The notes: a model not told the origin generated them from the letters alone. A DNA stretch of 64,000 bases from Gammaproteobacteria bacterium (GCA_027013145.1 JALUXX010000016.1:148983-212982), one strand, 5' to 3'; counted from the stretch's first letter, positions 1 through 10,151 are shown. A program made the numbers and translations.

Positions 1-190
1 GAACATGCCCCAGATCCGCGACCGGCTGGTGATGCTCTTCAGCAGCCAGACGCTCGCCTCGGTGAGCACCCTGAAGGGTAAGGAGAAGCTGCGCAAGGAG
101 GCCCTCGACCAGATCCGGCAGGTGATGCAGAAGGAGATCGGCGAGCCGGGCGTGGACGCCGTCTATTTCACCAGCTTCGTGATGCAGTAG
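1..190 (+). CDS. fliL: Flagellar basal body-associated protein FliL, C-terminal end
   Basis: Only the last 63 codons are in the window; the frame is open to the left edge (first whole codon at base 2). The visible residues form the end of the periplasmic FliL domain: the RDRLVMLFSSQTLASVSTLKG stretch followed by a basic helix, and an ending in YFTSFVMQ as usual for FliL. In the family, FliL is a single-pass inner-membrane protein that sits around the stator and supports motor torque. The stop is two bases before the fliM start, so the two genes are clearly co-transcribed. Confidence 0.9.
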   Translation, partial: NMPQIRDRLVMLFSSQTLASVSTLKGKEKLRKEALDQIRQVMQKEIGEPGVDAVYFTSFVMQ

Positions 191-192
191 CC

Positions 193-1173
193 ATGGCCGC
201 CAACGACCTGCTGTCCCAGGAAGAGATCGATGCCCTGCTGCACGGCGTCTCCAGCGGGGACGTCGATACCGAGGGCGAGGCGCCGCCGCCCGGCGAGGCG
301 CGCCCCTACGACTTCGCCAGCCAGGACCGGATCGTGCGCGGGCGCCTGCCCACGCTGGAGATGATCAACGAGCGCTTCGCGCGCTATTTCCGCACCTCGC
401 TGTTCAACCTCCTGCGCCGCACCGGGGAGATCGGGGTCAACGGCGTGCAGATGCTCAAGTTCGCCGAGTACGTGCACAGCCTGTATGTCCCGACCAGCCT
501 CAACATGGTGCGCATCAAGCCGCTGCACGGCACCGCGCTCCTGGTGCTGGACCCGAAGCTGGTGTTCATCATCGTCGACAACTTCTTCGGCGGCGACGGG
601 CGCTTCCCGACCAAGATCGAGGGGCGCGAGTTCACGCCGACCGAGCGCCGCGTGATCCGCATGATCCTCGATCAGTCGTTCAAGGACCTCAAGCAGGCGT
701 GGGCGGCGGTGTTGCCGGTGGAGTTCGAGTATCTGAGTTCCGAGGTCAATCCGCACTTCGCCAACATCGTCAGCCCCACCGAGGTGGTGGTCGTCAGCTC
801 CTTCCACGTGGAGCTTGAGGGCGGCGGCGGCGACCTGCACGTGACCATGCCCTACGCGATGGTCGAGCCCATCCGTGAGCTGCTCGACGCCGGCGTGCAG
901 AGCGATCGCGGCGAACTCGACGAGCGCTGGCTCAACGCGATGCGCGAGGAAGTGAAGAGCGCCGAACTGGAAGTCTGCAGCCGCCTGGTGGAGACGCAGA
1001 TCACCGTCGGCGAACTGATGCACCTGCGTCCGGGGGATGTGATCCCGGTCGAACTGCCGGAGACGGTGACCCTGACCGCGGAGGACATCCCGCTGTTCCG
1101 GGGGCGATTCGGGGTCTCCCAGGGACACAACGCCATCAAGATCCTCGAGCGCGTCGGGCGCCGGGGGTCCTAG
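193..1173 (+). CDS. fliM: Flagellar motor switch protein FliM
   Basis: FliM, 326 residues, is the middle layer of the C-ring that receives CheY-P and sets rotation direction. The N-terminal EEIDALLHG peptide (residues 10-18) is the classic CheY-P binding segment. The central CheC-like domain follows (about 45-230) and a FliN-homologous SpoA domain lies at the C-terminus (about 250-320). Length matches the family (about 320-335). The start lies 2 nt after the fliL stop, and fliN follows 21 nt later. Confidence 0.97.
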   Translation: MAANDLLSQEEIDALLHGVSSGDVDTEGEAPPPGEARPYDFASQDRIVRGRLPTLEMINERFARYFRTSLFNLLRRTGEIGVNGVQMLKFAEYVHSLYVPTSLNMVRIKPLHGTALLVLDPKLVFIIVDNFFGGDGRFPTKIEGREFTPTERRVIRMILDQSFKDLKQAWAAVLPVEFEYLSSEVNPHFANIVSPTEVVVVSSFHVELEGGGGDLHVTMPYAMVEPIRELLDAGVQSDRGELDERWLNAMREEVKSAELEVCSRLVETQITVGELMHLRPGDVIPVELPETVTLTAEDIPLFRGRFGVSQGHNAIKILERVGRRGS

Positions 1174-1194
1174 CAGCAGCAACGGGGAAACGTC

Positions 1195-1656
1195 ATGACC
1201 GAAACGAGCGAGACGACCGGAACCGAAGACGCCGCCGCGGAAGGCGACTGGGCGGCGGCCCTGGAGGAGCAGGCCGCCGCGGGCGGCGACGGTGCACCCG
1301 CGCAAGGAGCGGCGGAGACGGCCGCGGCGCAACCGGCCGTGGACCGGGCGCAGTTCGAGGAACTCGATCCGGAGCCGGCCGCGCCCCGCGACGGCGACGC
1401 CAATCTCGACGTGGTGCTCGACATCCCGGTGACGATCTCGATGGAGATCGGTCGCACGCGCATCCAGATCCGCAACCTGCTGCAGCTCAACCAGGGCTCC
1501 GTGGTGGAACTCGACCGCATCGCCGGCGAGCCGATGGACGTGCTCGTCAACGGGACGCTGATCGCCCACGGCGAGGTGGTGGTCGTCAACGAGAAGCTCG
1601 GCATCCGGTTGACCGACGTCATCAGCCCCAGCGAACGGATCCGCAAGCTGCGCTAG
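1195..1656 (+). CDS. fliN: Flagellar motor switch protein FliN
   Basis: FliN, 153 residues, forms the bottom of the C-ring and docks export cargo through FliH. The conserved SpoA/FliN domain is the last 80 residues, from [13 protein letters not shown] to the end, and includes [11 protein letters not shown] and the [14 protein letters not shown] segment. The first 65 residues are an acidic, Ala-rich extension that is longer than in E. coli FliN (137 aa). It lies between fliM and fliO in the usual order. Confidence 0.96.
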   Translation: MTETSETTGTEDAAAEGDWAAALEEQAAAGGDGAPAQGAAETAAAQPAVDRAQFEELDPEPAAPRDGDANLDVVLDIPVTISMEIGRTRIQIRNLLQLNQGSVVELDRIAGEPMDVLVNGTLIAHGEVVVVNEKLGIRLTDVISPSERIRKLR

Positions 1657-1679
1657 GCGCGGCGGGGCGGAGGTCGACG

Positions 1680-2132
1680 ATGCGTCCGACACGCAAACGA
1701 TGGGAGGCGACCGCACTGGCGGCGGTCTGGGCGGCGCTCCCGCGCCCGGCGCTGGCGGTCGCGGCGCCGACGCCCCGGCCGCTCACCTTCGGGCTCGATG
1801 CGGCCGTGCATGTCCTCCTCGGCCTCGGCGTGGTGCTCGCGCTGATCGTGTTGAGCGCCTGGGCGTACCGGCGCCTGGCACGTGTCCCGCGCGGCGTCGG
1901 CGGCGCGCTGCGCGTGCTCGGCGGCCTCTCCCTCGGGACGCGCGAGCGCGTCGTGCTCATCCAGGTCGGGGACGAACAGCTCCTGCTGGGGGTCGCCCCG
2001 GGGCGGGTCGAGGCACTGCACGTGCTGGCCGCGCCGATTCCGACCTCCGCCCCCGCCGGCCCGACGGCGGGCGCGGGCGACGGGTTCGCCAGGCGGCTCG
2101 CCGCGGCGCTGCAGCAGCGGAGGCGGCCGTGA
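1680..2132 (+). CDS. fliO: Flagellar biosynthesis protein FliO
   Basis: FliO, 150 residues, is a membrane protein that helps assemble the FliP ring of the export gate. An N-terminal hydrophobic segment (about 10-25) and a second one (about 45-62) are visible. The conserved cytoplasmic part follows, with the family pattern [20 protein letters not shown]. FliO is poorly conserved, so the call rests partly on position between fliN and fliP. The stop overlaps the GTG start of fliP in a GTGA. Confidence 0.88.
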   Translation: MRPTRKRWEATALAAVWAALPRPALAVAAPTPRPLTFGLDAAVHVLLGLGVVLALIVLSAWAYRRLARVPRGVGGALRVLGGLSLGTRERVVLIQVGDEQLLLGVAPGRVEALHVLAAPIPTSAPAGPTAGAGDGFARRLAAALQQRRRP

Positions 2133-2878
2133 AGCGCCTGCTGCCGCCGGTACTGCTCCTGGTCCTCGCGCTGCTCCCCACCGGCCTCGCCCTGGCGCAG
2201 CCAGGTGTGGCCGCATTCACCGTGGCGCCGGGCCCCAAGGGTGCGGAGACCTATACGCTGAGCCTGCAGATCCTGGCGCTGATGACGGCGCTCACGCTGC
2301 TCCCCGCGGGGCTGCTGATGATGACCGCCTTCACGCGCATCGTCATCGTGCTCGCGCTGCTGCGCCAGGCCCTGGGCACGATGCAGACGCCGTCGAACCA
2401 GATTCTCATCGGGCTGGCGCTGTTCCTGACCTTCTTCGTCATGGCCCCGGTGTTCGGCAAGGTCTACTCGGGGGCGGTGCAGCCGTACATGAACGACCGC
2501 ATACCGGCGCAGGTCGCGGTGCAACGGGCGGCGGCGCCGTTCCGCACGTTCATGCTGCGCCAGACACGCCGGTCGGACCTGGCGATGTTCATGCGCATCT
2601 CCGGCAACGGCCCGGTGGACTCGACGAGCCAGATCCCCTTCTCCGTGCTCGTTCCGGCCTTCGTGACCAGCGAGCTGAAGACGGCGTTTCAGATCGGATT
2701 TCTGATTTTCATCCCGTTCCTGGTGATCGACATCGTGGTCGCGAGCCTGCTGATGTCGATGGGCATGATCATGCTCTCGCCGATGCTGATCTCACTGCCG
2801 TTCAAGATCCTGCTGTTCGTTCTGGTGGGCGGCTGGTCGTTGATCATGGGAACCCTGGCATCGAGCTTTTACATGTAG
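2129..2878 (+). CDS. fliP: Flagellar type III export gate protein FliP
   Basis: FliP, 249 residues, forms with FliQ and FliR the export gate channel in the inner membrane. I start it at the GTG that overlaps the fliO stop. This gives a cleavable signal peptide ([16 protein letters not shown] to about ALA), which FliP proteins usually have. Conserved family segments include [38 protein letters not shown] and [18 protein letters not shown]. The reading frame is open further upstream across fliO, but that part is not FliP-like. Confidence 0.96.
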   Translation: MKRLLPPVLLLVLALLPTGLALAQPGVAAFTVAPGPKGAETYTLSLQILALMTALTLLPAGLLMMTAFTRIVIVLALLRQALGTMQTPSNQILIGLALFLTFFVMAPVFGKVYSGAVQPYMNDRIPAQVAVQRAAAPFRTFMLRQTRRSDLAMFMRISGNGPVDSTSQIPFSVLVPAFVTSELKTAFQIGFLIFIPFLVIDIVVASLLMSMGMIMLSPMLISLPFKILLFVLVGGWSLIMGTLASSFYM

Positions 2879-2900
2879 CGGCACACGGAGGCGGGCGACG

Positions 2901-3173
2901 ATGCAGACGGATGCGATTCTCAATGTGGTTCAGCAGGCGATGCAGCTCACCATCCTGCTCTCCGCACCGATGTTGCTCGCCGCACTGGCGGTGGGGCTGG
3001 TCGTGGCGGTGTTCCAGGCCGCGACCCAGATCAACGAGATGACCCTGACCTTCATCCCGAAGCTCATCGCCGTGGTCGTGGTGCTCACGGTCGCGGGACA
3101 CTGGATGCTCGGGCTGCTGGTCGGGTTCACACGGCAGATGATCCAGGACATTCCGCGGATCGTGGGTTCGTGA
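2901..3173 (+). CDS. fliQ: Flagellar type III export gate protein FliQ
   Basis: FliQ, 90 residues, has two transmembrane helices (about 15-40 and 52-75) and is the normal family length. The pattern VVAVFQAATQINEMTLTFIP is diagnostic. It packs around FliP/FliR in the export gate. It lies between fliP and fliR with short spacers, and AGGCGGGCGACG precedes the ATG. Confidence 0.96.
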   Translation: MQTDAILNVVQQAMQLTILLSAPMLLAALAVGLVVAVFQAATQINEMTLTFIPKLIAVVVVLTVAGHWMLGLLVGFTRQMIQDIPRIVGS

Positions 3174-3204
3174 TGCGGGGCCCCGGGCGGATCGGGCGAG
3201 CGCG

Positions 3205-3987
3205 ATGCTGACGTTTACGAGCGCACAGATCGCGGGATGGGTCGGAAGCGCGCTGTGGCCCTTCGTGCGCATCGGCGCGATGCTCGCGGTGGCGCCGATC
3301 TTCGCCGGACGCATGGTCTCGGCGCGCATCCGGATCATCCTCGCGCTGGCCCTGACCTGGGTCCTGGTCCCGGTCATCCCGCCGGCCCCGGCGGTCGACC
3401 CGCTCTCGGCCGAAGGGCTGCTCATCACCGTACAGCAGGTGGCCATCGGCGTGGCGATGGGCTTCGTCGTGCAACTGGTCTTCGGCGCGGTGGTGATCGC
3501 GGGACAGAGCATCGCCGTCGGCATGGGCCTCGGCTTCTCGGCGGTCGTGGACCCCCAGAGCGGCGTCCAGGTGCCGGTGATCAGCCAGTTCTACTCGATC
3601 ACGGCGACCTTGCTGTTCCTGGCCCTCGACGGTCACCTGCTGCTGATCCAGATCCTCGCCGCGACCTTCCACAGCCTCCCGGTCGGACCGATCGGTCTGA
3701 GCCGCGCCGACCTGTGGCATCTCGCCGGATGGGGCACCCAGATGTTCGCCGGGGCCATCGCCATCGCGCTCCCGGCGCTGCTCTCGCTGATCCTGGTGAA
3801 CCTCGCCTTCGGCATGGTCACCAAGGCCGCGCCGCAGATGAACATCTTCGCGGTCGGCTTTCCGGTCACGATCCTGGTCGGATTCGTGCTGATCCTGGTG
3901 ACCCTGCCGGCGCTCGGCGATCAGTTCCAGGCGCTCGCGGGCGCGGCTTTCGAACTGCTCGCGCGGCTCTTCGGCGTGGGGGGCTGA
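3205..3987 (+). CDS. fliR: Flagellar type III export gate protein FliR
   Basis: FliR, 260 residues, is the multi-pass component of the export gate. About six hydrophobic helices are visible. Conserved segments include RIGAMLAVAPIFAG, the GQSIAVGMGLGFS region and the APQMNIFAVGFP region near residue 215. flhB begins 4 nt after its stop, so the two are probably translationally coupled. Confidence 0.96.
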   Translation: MLTFTSAQIAGWVGSALWPFVRIGAMLAVAPIFAGRMVSARIRIILALALTWVLVPVIPPAPAVDPLSAEGLLITVQQVAIGVAMGFVVQLVFGAVVIAGQSIAVGMGLGFSAVVDPQSGVQVPVISQFYSITATLLFLALDGHLLLIQILAATFHSLPVGPIGLSRADLWHLAGWGTQMFAGAIAIALPALLSLILVNLAFGMVTKAAPQMNIFAVGFPVTILVGFVLILVTLPALGDQFQALAGAAFELLARLFGVGG

Positions 3988-3990
3988 TCC

Positions 3991-5133
3991 GTGGCCGGGA
4001 CCGAGACCGACGGGCAGGAACGCACCGAAAAGGCCACCTCCAAACGCCTGCAGGAGGCGCGCAAGAAGGGGCAGGTCCCGCGCTCGCGCGACCTCAATAC
4101 CACCCTCCTGCTGCTTCTGTCCTCGCTCGCCTTCCTCGTATTGGGACCGGGGATGCTCGAGGGCATGATCGGGATGATTCGCGGCGGATTGGAGATCCCG
4201 CGCGCGCGCCTGTTCGACCCCGAGCAACTGCTCACCGCGCTGGTGCACGATTTCCACTACACGCTGCTGTTGCTGGCGCCGTTTCTCCTGGTCACGTTGA
4301 TCGCCGCACTGCTCGGACCGCTTGCACTGGGCGGCTGGGCCTTCAGCGCCGAGGCGCTGGCCTTCGACCTCACCAAGCTCGATCCGGTGAAGGGTCTCGG
4401 GCGGCTGTTCTCGGCCCAGGGGCTCGTGGAACTGGTGAAATCGATCGCCAAGGTGGTCCTCGTTGGCGGCGTCGCCACGGCCATGCTGTGGCAGTTCCGC
4501 AACCAGATCCTGTCGATGAGCTACGAGCCGCTGTGGTCCGCGGCCGCACACGGGGCGCATCTGATCGGCGTCACGCTCCTGGTGCTGAGCGCGGCGCTGG
4601 TGGTGATCGCCGCCATCGACGTGCCCTTTCAGATCTGGAACCACGGCCGGCAGCTGCGGATGACGCGCCAGGAGGTCAAGGACGAGTTCAAGGAGACCGA
4701 GGGCGACCCGCAGATCCGCGCGCGGGTGCGCCGCCTGCAGCGCGAAATGGCTCAGCGGCGCATGATGGAGGAGGTGCCCAAGGCCGACGTGGTGGTGACC
4801 AACCCCACGCACTTCGCGGTGGCCCTGCGTTATGACCAGGAGCGCATGGGGGCGCCGCGGGTCGTGGCCAAGGGGGTCGACCTGGTGGCGCTCAAGATCC
4901 GCAGTGTCGCGCAGGCCAACGGAGTGCCGGTCTTCAGCGCACCGCCGCTCGCGCGGGCCTTGTACCACCGTACCAAGCTGGAGCAGGAGGTGCCGGCGGC
5001 CCTGTACGTCGCCGTCGCGCAGGTGCTCGCCTACGTCTATCACCTGCGTGCGGCGCGCGAGGGCGGTTTCGAGGAACCGCCGCCGCCGACGGATCTTCCG
5101 GTTCCCGATGAGCCGGGGGCCGGCCCGCGGTGA
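3991..5133 (+). CDS. flhB: Flagellar export switch protein FlhB
   Basis: FlhB, 380 residues, switches the export apparatus from hook-type to filament-type substrates. The N-terminus (GQERTEKATSKRLQEARKKG) is the canonical pre-membrane segment. Four transmembrane helices follow, then the cytoplasmic domain with the autocleavage site NPTH at residues 271-274. The tail beyond residue 355 is Pro-rich. GTG is the start; no better start lies nearby. A second, short FlhB-C-like protein is encoded at 20480-20779. Confidence 0.97.
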   Translation: MAGTETDGQERTEKATSKRLQEARKKGQVPRSRDLNTTLLLLLSSLAFLVLGPGMLEGMIGMIRGGLEIPRARLFDPEQLLTALVHDFHYTLLLLAPFLLVTLIAALLGPLALGGWAFSAEALAFDLTKLDPVKGLGRLFSAQGLVELVKSIAKVVLVGGVATAMLWQFRNQILSMSYEPLWSAAAHGAHLIGVTLLVLSAALVVIAAIDVPFQIWNHGRQLRMTRQEVKDEFKETEGDPQIRARVRRLQREMAQRRMMEEVPKADVVVTNPTHFAVALRYDQERMGAPRVVAKGVDLVALKIRSVAQANGVPVFSAPPLARALYHRTKLEQEVPAALYVAVAQVLAYVYHLRAAREGGFEEPPPPTDLPVPDEPGAGPR

Positions 5134-5179
5134 GCTTCCATGCACGGGCGGCGGGCCCGATTGACGGGGTGAGGCGATC

Positions 5180-7264
5180 ATGAATCCGAGTGCCGTACTG
5201 ACGACGATCCGCGAGATGGCGCGCAACGGTCTGGGAGCGCCGATCCTGCTGATCATGATGCTGGCGATGGTGGTGCTGCCGCTCCCGCCCGTCGGCCTCG
5301 ACCTGCTGTTCACCTTCAACATCTCGCTGTCGCTGATCATCCTGCTGGTGGTCGTCTACAGCCGGCGACCGTTGGATTTTTCGATCTTCCCCTCGGTGCT
5401 CCTGGTCGGCACGCTGCTGCGTCTGGCCCTGAACATCGCCTCCACCCGCGTCGTGCTGCTGCACGGCCACGCCGGCCCGGGCGCCGCGGGGCACGTCATC
5501 GAGGCCTTCGGGGAATTCGTGGTCGGCGGCAACTACGCCGTCGGGCTGGTGGTGTTCATCATCCTGGTGATCATCAACTTCGTCGTCGTCACCAAGGGCG
5601 CGACGCGCGTCTCGGAGGTGACCGCGCGCTTCACCCTCGACGCGATGCCGGGCAAGCAGATGGCGATCGACGCCGACCTCAACGCCGGCATCATCACGCA
5701 CGAGGAGGCGCGCGAGCGGCGCGCGGAGATCAGCCGCGAGGCCGAGTTCTATGGTTCCATGGACGGCGCCAGCAAATTCGTGCGCGGCGACGCCATCGCC
5801 GGGATCCTGATCCTGTTCATCAACATCCTCGGCGGGCTCACCGTCGGCGTACTCCAGCATCACCTGCCGCTGCAGGAGGCCCTGCATACCTATACGCTGT
5901 TGACCATCGGCGACGGACTCGTCGCGCAGATCCCCGCGCTGCTGCTGTCGACCGCGGCGGCGATCATCGTCACGCGCGTGTCCTCGGCGCAGGACATGGG
6001 CGAGCAGGTGCTGGCGCAGCTCTTCGGCAGCCCGCGGGCGCTCGCCGTGACCGCGGCGGTGATCGGGCTGTTGGGGCTGATCCCGGGCATGCCCAACTTC
6101 GCCTTCCTCACGCTCGCCGCGGTCATCGGCGCGGCGGCCTACTGGTTGTACTGGCGCGGCGCCGCGGCCGCCGCCGAGGCCGCCGCCGCGGCCGCCCCGC
6201 AGGCGGAGCCCGCCGAGCCGCGCGATCTGAGCTGGGACGATGTACAGCCGGTCGACCTCATCGGACTCGAAGTCGGCTATCGCCTGATTCCCCTGGTGGA
6301 CAAGAATCAGGGCGGGCAGCTCATGAGCCGCATCAAGGGGGTACGCAAGAAGCTCTCGCAGGAACTCGGATTCCTGGTACAGCCGGTGCACATCCGCGAC
6401 GATCTGGAGCTGGCCCCCAACGCCTACCGGATCAGCCTGCTCGGGGTCCCGGTGGGCGAGTCCGTCGTCTATCCGGAGCGGGAGCTGGCGATCAATCCGG
6501 GGCAGGTGTTCGGGACCTTGCAGGGGATCCCGGCGAAGGACCCGGCGTTCGGCCTGGAGGCGGTCTGGATCGAGCCCGGGCAGCGCGACGAGGCGCAGGC
6601 CATGGGGTACACGGTGGTCGATGCCGGCACCGTCATCGCCACCCACCTCAGCCAGGTCATCCAGGACCACGCCCACGAACTGCTCGGTCACGAGGAGGTC
6701 CAGCAACTCCTCGACCTGCTGGCGCGCACCCAGCCCAAGCTGGTCGAGGACCTGGTGCCGAAGACGCTGCCGCTGGGGGTGGTGCTCAAGGTGCTGCAGA
6801 ACCTGCTCGCCGAGCGCATCCCGATCCGCGACATGCGCACGATTGCCGAAACGCTGGCGGCCCATGCGCCGCAAAGTCAAGACCCCGGCGTGTTGACGAC
6901 CGCCGTACGGACCGCGCTGGGGCGGCTGATTGTCCAGCATATCAATGGGATGAGCGGCGAGCTCCCGGTCATCACGCTGGATCCGGCACTGGAACAGATA
7001 TTGCACCAATCGCTCCAGGCGAGTGGCGAGGGCGGGGGTGGCATGGAACCGGGACTGGCGGAGCGGCTGCACGGCTCCCTGGCGCAGGCGGCGCAACGGC
7101 AGGAGGTCAACGGACAGCCGGCGGTACTGCTGGTGCCGCCGCAACTGCGGCCCTGGCTGGCGCGCTGGCTGCGCCACACCATCCCCGGGCTCAATGTGCT
7201 GGCCTATAACGAGGTGCCGGACAACCGCCGGATCCGGGTGCTGGCCACGGTGGGTCAGGCGTGA
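5180..7264 (+). CDS. flhA: Flagellar export gate component FlhA
   Basis: FlhA, 694 residues, is the nonameric export gate component with a membrane N-half and a cytosolic ring that binds chaperone-substrate complexes. The FHIPEP signature region is seen around residues 130-200 (KGATRVSEVTARFTLDAMPG). An Ala/Glu-rich linker near residues 325-345 joins the halves. The length matches the family (690-700). GGGGTGAGG lies just upstream of the ATG. Confidence 0.97.
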   Translation: MNPSAVLTTIREMARNGLGAPILLIMMLAMVVLPLPPVGLDLLFTFNISLSLIILLVVVYSRRPLDFSIFPSVLLVGTLLRLALNIASTRVVLLHGHAGPGAAGHVIEAFGEFVVGGNYAVGLVVFIILVIINFVVVTKGATRVSEVTARFTLDAMPGKQMAIDADLNAGIITHEEARERRAEISREAEFYGSMDGASKFVRGDAIAGILILFINILGGLTVGVLQHHLPLQEALHTYTLLTIGDGLVAQIPALLLSTAAAIIVTRVSSAQDMGEQVLAQLFGSPRALAVTAAVIGLLGLIPGMPNFAFLTLAAVIGAAAYWLYWRGAAAAAEAAAAAAPQAEPAEPRDLSWDDVQPVDLIGLEVGYRLIPLVDKNQGGQLMSRIKGVRKKLSQELGFLVQPVHIRDDLELAPNAYRISLLGVPVGESVVYPERELAINPGQVFGTLQGIPAKDPAFGLEAVWIEPGQRDEAQAMGYTVVDAGTVIATHLSQVIQDHAHELLGHEEVQQLLDLLARTQPKLVEDLVPKTLPLGVVLKVLQNLLAERIPIRDMRTIAETLAAHAPQSQDPGVLTTAVRTALGRLIVQHINGMSGELPVITLDPALEQILHQSLQASGEGGGGMEPGLAERLHGSLAQAAQRQEVNGQPAVLLVPPQLRPWLARWLRHTIPGLNVLAYNEVPDNRRIRVLATVGQA

Positions 7265-7316
7265 GCCGGCCGGGCCCCGCCCGGGTCCGCGGGTCGGGTG
7301 AGAAGAGGCGTCCACG

Positions 7317-8552
7317 ATGAAGATCAAGCGTTATTTCGCGCCGGAGCTGCGCCAGGCGATCCGTCAGGTGCGCGAGGAGCAGGGGCCGGAGGCGGTGATC
7401 CTCTCCAACCGCCGGGTCTCCGGGGGAGTCGAGATCATCGCCGCGGTGGATTACGACGAAACGCTTCTGGATCAGGCGGTTGGTTCCCCGCCCGGCGGGG
7501 CCGCGGATGGCGGTGCCCGCCCCGCAGGGATGGGCGCCGATGCGGCCGGGGATGCGCCCGAACCGCCGTTGACGGGGGCCGGTTCCGGTGCGCCCGGCGC
7601 GAACATCTGGTCGCAGGAGCCGACGCTGGTCGAGATGCAGCGCGAACTGCGCTTCCTGCGTGACCTCCTCGAAGATCAACTCTCCAGTCTCGCCTGGGGC
7701 GAGATGGCCCGGCGCCAGCCCGTGCGTGCGCGGCTGCTCCGGCGCCTCGGCGACCTCGGACTCGACAGCGACCTGGCGCAGTCCCTGGTCGGCGAGCCGG
7801 GGCTCGACCAGGACTTCCCGCGCGCCTGGCGCGGGGCGCTGGAGCGCCTGTGCCGCCGGGTCCCCGTGGTCAGCGACGATATTTTGACGCGAGGTGGGGT
7901 ACTCGCCCTGGTCGGCCCGACCGGGGTCGGCAAGACCACCATGGTGGCCAAGCTCGCCGCGCGGTTTGTCCTGCGCCACGGGCGCCGGCACCTGGCGCTC
8001 GTGACCACGGACAGCTACCGCATCGGGGCGCAGGAGCAGTTGCGCGCCTACGGGCGTATCCTCGGGGCGCCCGTCTACGCGGCCGCCGACGAGGGCGAGC
8101 TCCGCTCCGTGCTCCATGAACTGCAGGACCGGCGCCTGGTGCTGGTGGACACCGCCGGTATGAGTCAGCGGGATCTGCGCCTCTCGGAGCAGTTCGCCAC
8201 GCTCCACGGCGGGGATCCGCGCATCCAGACCTACCTGGTGCTGTCGGCGACCACGCAGCGCGCGGTCCTCGACGAGGTCGCGCGCGCCTTCCGCGGTGTC
8301 CCGCTGGCCGGCGGGATCCTCACCAAGGTCGATGAGACGGCGAGCCTCGGGGGCGCGCTGTCGGTGGCGATCCGCCAGGGCCTGCCGCTGGCCTTCGTCG
8401 GCGACGGACAACGCGTCCCGGAGGACATCCAGCCGGCGCGTGCGGCGGTGCTCGTGGCGCGCGCGGCCAAGCTCCTCGAGGCGACGGCGCCGCGCGAGGC
8501 GGCCCCGGCGGCCCAGGCCCAGGGAGGGGTACCGGCGCATGCTCATGTCTGA
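7317..8552 (+). CDS. flhF: Flagellar SRP-type GTPase FlhF
   Basis: FlhF, 411 residues, is the GTPase that places the flagellum at the pole. The basic B-domain start (MKIKRYFAPELRQAIRQVRE) is typical. A Gly/Ala/Pro-rich linker covers about residues 60-95, and the NG GTPase domain carries GPTGVGKTT near residue 200, then DSYRIGAQEQL, DTAGM and TKVDE. It directly precedes fleN, the partner that stimulates FlhF GTPase activity, and overlaps its start. Confidence 0.96.
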   Translation: MKIKRYFAPELRQAIRQVREEQGPEAVILSNRRVSGGVEIIAAVDYDETLLDQAVGSPPGGAADGGARPAGMGADAAGDAPEPPLTGAGSGAPGANIWSQEPTLVEMQRELRFLRDLLEDQLSSLAWGEMARRQPVRARLLRRLGDLGLDSDLAQSLVGEPGLDQDFPRAWRGALERLCRRVPVVSDDILTRGGVLALVGPTGVGKTTMVAKLAARFVLRHGRRHLALVTTDSYRIGAQEQLRAYGRILGAPVYAAADEGELRSVLHELQDRRLVLVDTAGMSQRDLRLSEQFATLHGGDPRIQTYLVLSATTQRAVLDEVARAFRGVPLAGGILTKVDETASLGGALSVAIRQGLPLAFVGDGQRVPEDIQPARAAVLVARAAKLLEATAPREAAPAAQAQGGVPAHAHV

Positions 8553-9426
8553 GTGCAGGGTCGACCAGGCCGCGGGCCTGCGGCGCATGGCCGAACCGCG
8601 CCCGGTGCGGGTGGTGGCGGTCACCAGCGGCAAGGGAGGGGTGGGCAAGACCAACGTCTCGGTCAACCTGGCGGTCGCACTGGCGGGCGCCGGGCGCTCG
8701 GTGATGCTGCTCGACGCCGATCTGGGCCTGGCCAACGTGGACGTCCTCCTCGGGCTGCAGCCGAGCGGCAACCTCGCCCACGTCCTCGACGGCCACCGCA
8801 CGCTGGAGGAGGTGATCGTTCCCGGTCCCTGCGGCGTGCGCATCATCCCGGCGACCTCGGGCGTGAAGCACATGACCGAGCTGAGCCCGGCCGAGCACGC
8901 CGGCCTCATCCACGCCTTCAGCGAGCTGAGCGACCGCCTCGACGTGCTTCTGATCGACACGGCGGCCGGAATCTCGGAGAGCGTGGTGAGCTTCACGCGC
9001 GCCGCGCAGGAGGTGATCGTGGTGGTCTGCGACGAGCCCGCCTCGATCACCGACGCCTATGCGCTGATCAAGCTCCTGAGCCGGGAGTACGGCATCCCGC
9101 GCTTTCACGTCCTGGCCAATATGGTCGGCGGGGCGCAGGAGGGGCGCGAGCTGTTCAACAAGATCACCCGGGTCACGAACCGCTTCCTCGACGTGACCCT
9201 GGACTTTCTCGGGGCCGTCCCCCACGACGAGTATCTGCGCCGCGCGGTGCAGAAGCAGCGCGCCGTGGTCGAGGCCTTTCCGCGCAGCCGCGCGGCGCAG
9301 GCATTCAAGAATCTGGCTCAACGGGCCGATAGATGGCCGGTACCGACGGTCGCAGGCGGGCACCTGGAGTTCTTCGTCGAGCGTCTGATCCGTTCCGGCT
9401 GCAATGACAGGGAGTTGCCGCCATGA
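8539..9426 (+). CDS. fleN: Flagellar number regulator FleN/FlhG, MinD-like ATPase
   Basis: A 295-residue MinD/ParA-type ATPase that limits flagellar number together with FlhF. The P-loop SGKGGVGKT is at residues 30-38, and the switch segment is DADLGLANVDVLLG. Residues 9-15 read DQAAGLR, the DQAxxLR activator helix known to stimulate FlhF GTPase activity. I chose the ATG at 8539 because AGGGAGGGG precedes it by about 9 nt; the ATG at 8545 is an alternative. It overlaps both flhF and fliA (ATGA). Confidence 0.95.
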   Translation: MLMSECRVDQAAGLRRMAEPRPVRVVAVTSGKGGVGKTNVSVNLAVALAGAGRSVMLLDADLGLANVDVLLGLQPSGNLAHVLDGHRTLEEVIVPGPCGVRIIPATSGVKHMTELSPAEHAGLIHAFSELSDRLDVLLIDTAAGISESVVSFTRAAQEVIVVVCDEPASITDAYALIKLLSREYGIPRFHVLANMVGGAQEGRELFNKITRVTNRFLDVTLDFLGAVPHDEYLRRAVQKQRAVVEAFPRSRAAQAFKNLAQRADRWPVPTVAGGHLEFFVERLIRSGCNDRELPP

Positions 9427-10151
9427 ACGGACTAGCCATGTACGTCACCGTGAAGGAGAACGGGCAAGAGGAACTGGTCGGCCAGTATGCGCCGCTGGTC
9501 AAGCGCATCGCCTACCACCTGATCAGCCGCCTGCCGCCGAGCGTCCAGGCGGAGGACCTGATCCAGGCGGGGATGATCGGGCTGCTCGAGGCCTCGCGCC
9601 ACTACGACCCGACGCAGGGCGCGAGCTTCGAGACCTACGCGGGCATCCGCATACGCGGCGCGATGCTCGACGAGATCCGCAAGACCGACTGGACGCCGCG
9701 CTCGGTCCACCGCAAGGCGCGCATGGTCGCCGAGGTCGTGCGCGAGATCGAGAACCGCAAGGGTCGTGACGCCCGCGACAAGGAGGTCGCCGAGGCCATG
9801 GACATTTCACTGGAGGAGTATCACCAGATTCTGATGGACGCGACCGGCTGCCGGCTGTTCAGCTTCGACGACCTCGAGGGCGGGGGCGACGAACCCGAAG
9901 GCGGGATCGGTTCGGGATCGACCCCGATGGACTATCTGCAGCAGCAGGACTTCAAACGCGCGCTGGCCGAGGCGATCGCCACGCTGCCGGAGCGCGAGCG
10001 GCTTGTGATGGCGCTCTACTACGACGAGGAGCTCAACCTGCGTGAGATCGGCGAGGTGCTCGGGGTCAGCGAGTCGCGCGTGTGCCAGATCCACGGCCAG
10101 GCGCTGCTGCGCCTGCGGGGGCGCATGAACGGATGGCTCGCGGAGCAATGA
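9423..10151 (+). CDS. fliA: RNA polymerase sigma-28 factor FliA
   Basis: FliA, 242 residues, directs transcription of late flagellar and chemotaxis genes. Region 2 ([38 protein letters not shown]) and region 4 ([23 protein letters not shown], then [17 protein letters not shown]) are intact. Its translation is coupled to fleN through an ATGA overlap, which suits the family pattern of FleN and FliA acting in the same regulatory circuit. Confidence 0.97.
   Translation: MNGLAMYVTVKENGQEELVGQYAPLVKRIAYHLISRLPPSVQAEDLIQAGMIGLLEASRHYDPTQGASFETYAGIRIRGAMLDEIRKTDWTPRSVHRKARMVAEVVREIENRKGRDARDKEVAEAMDISLEEYHQILMDATGCRLFSFDDLEGGGDEPEGGIGSGSTPMDYLQQQDFKRALAEAIATLPERERLVMALYYDEELNLREIGEVLGVSESRVCQIHGQALLRLRGRMNGWLAEQ

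Noticed and set aside
163-1716. 517-residue minus-strand open frame opposite fliM/fliN
   Set aside because: It is Arg/His/Asp-rich shadow sequence of GC-rich codons and lies opposite two certain genes. The same applies to the long minus-strand frames at 3127-5340, 4934-7327 and 7191-9050.
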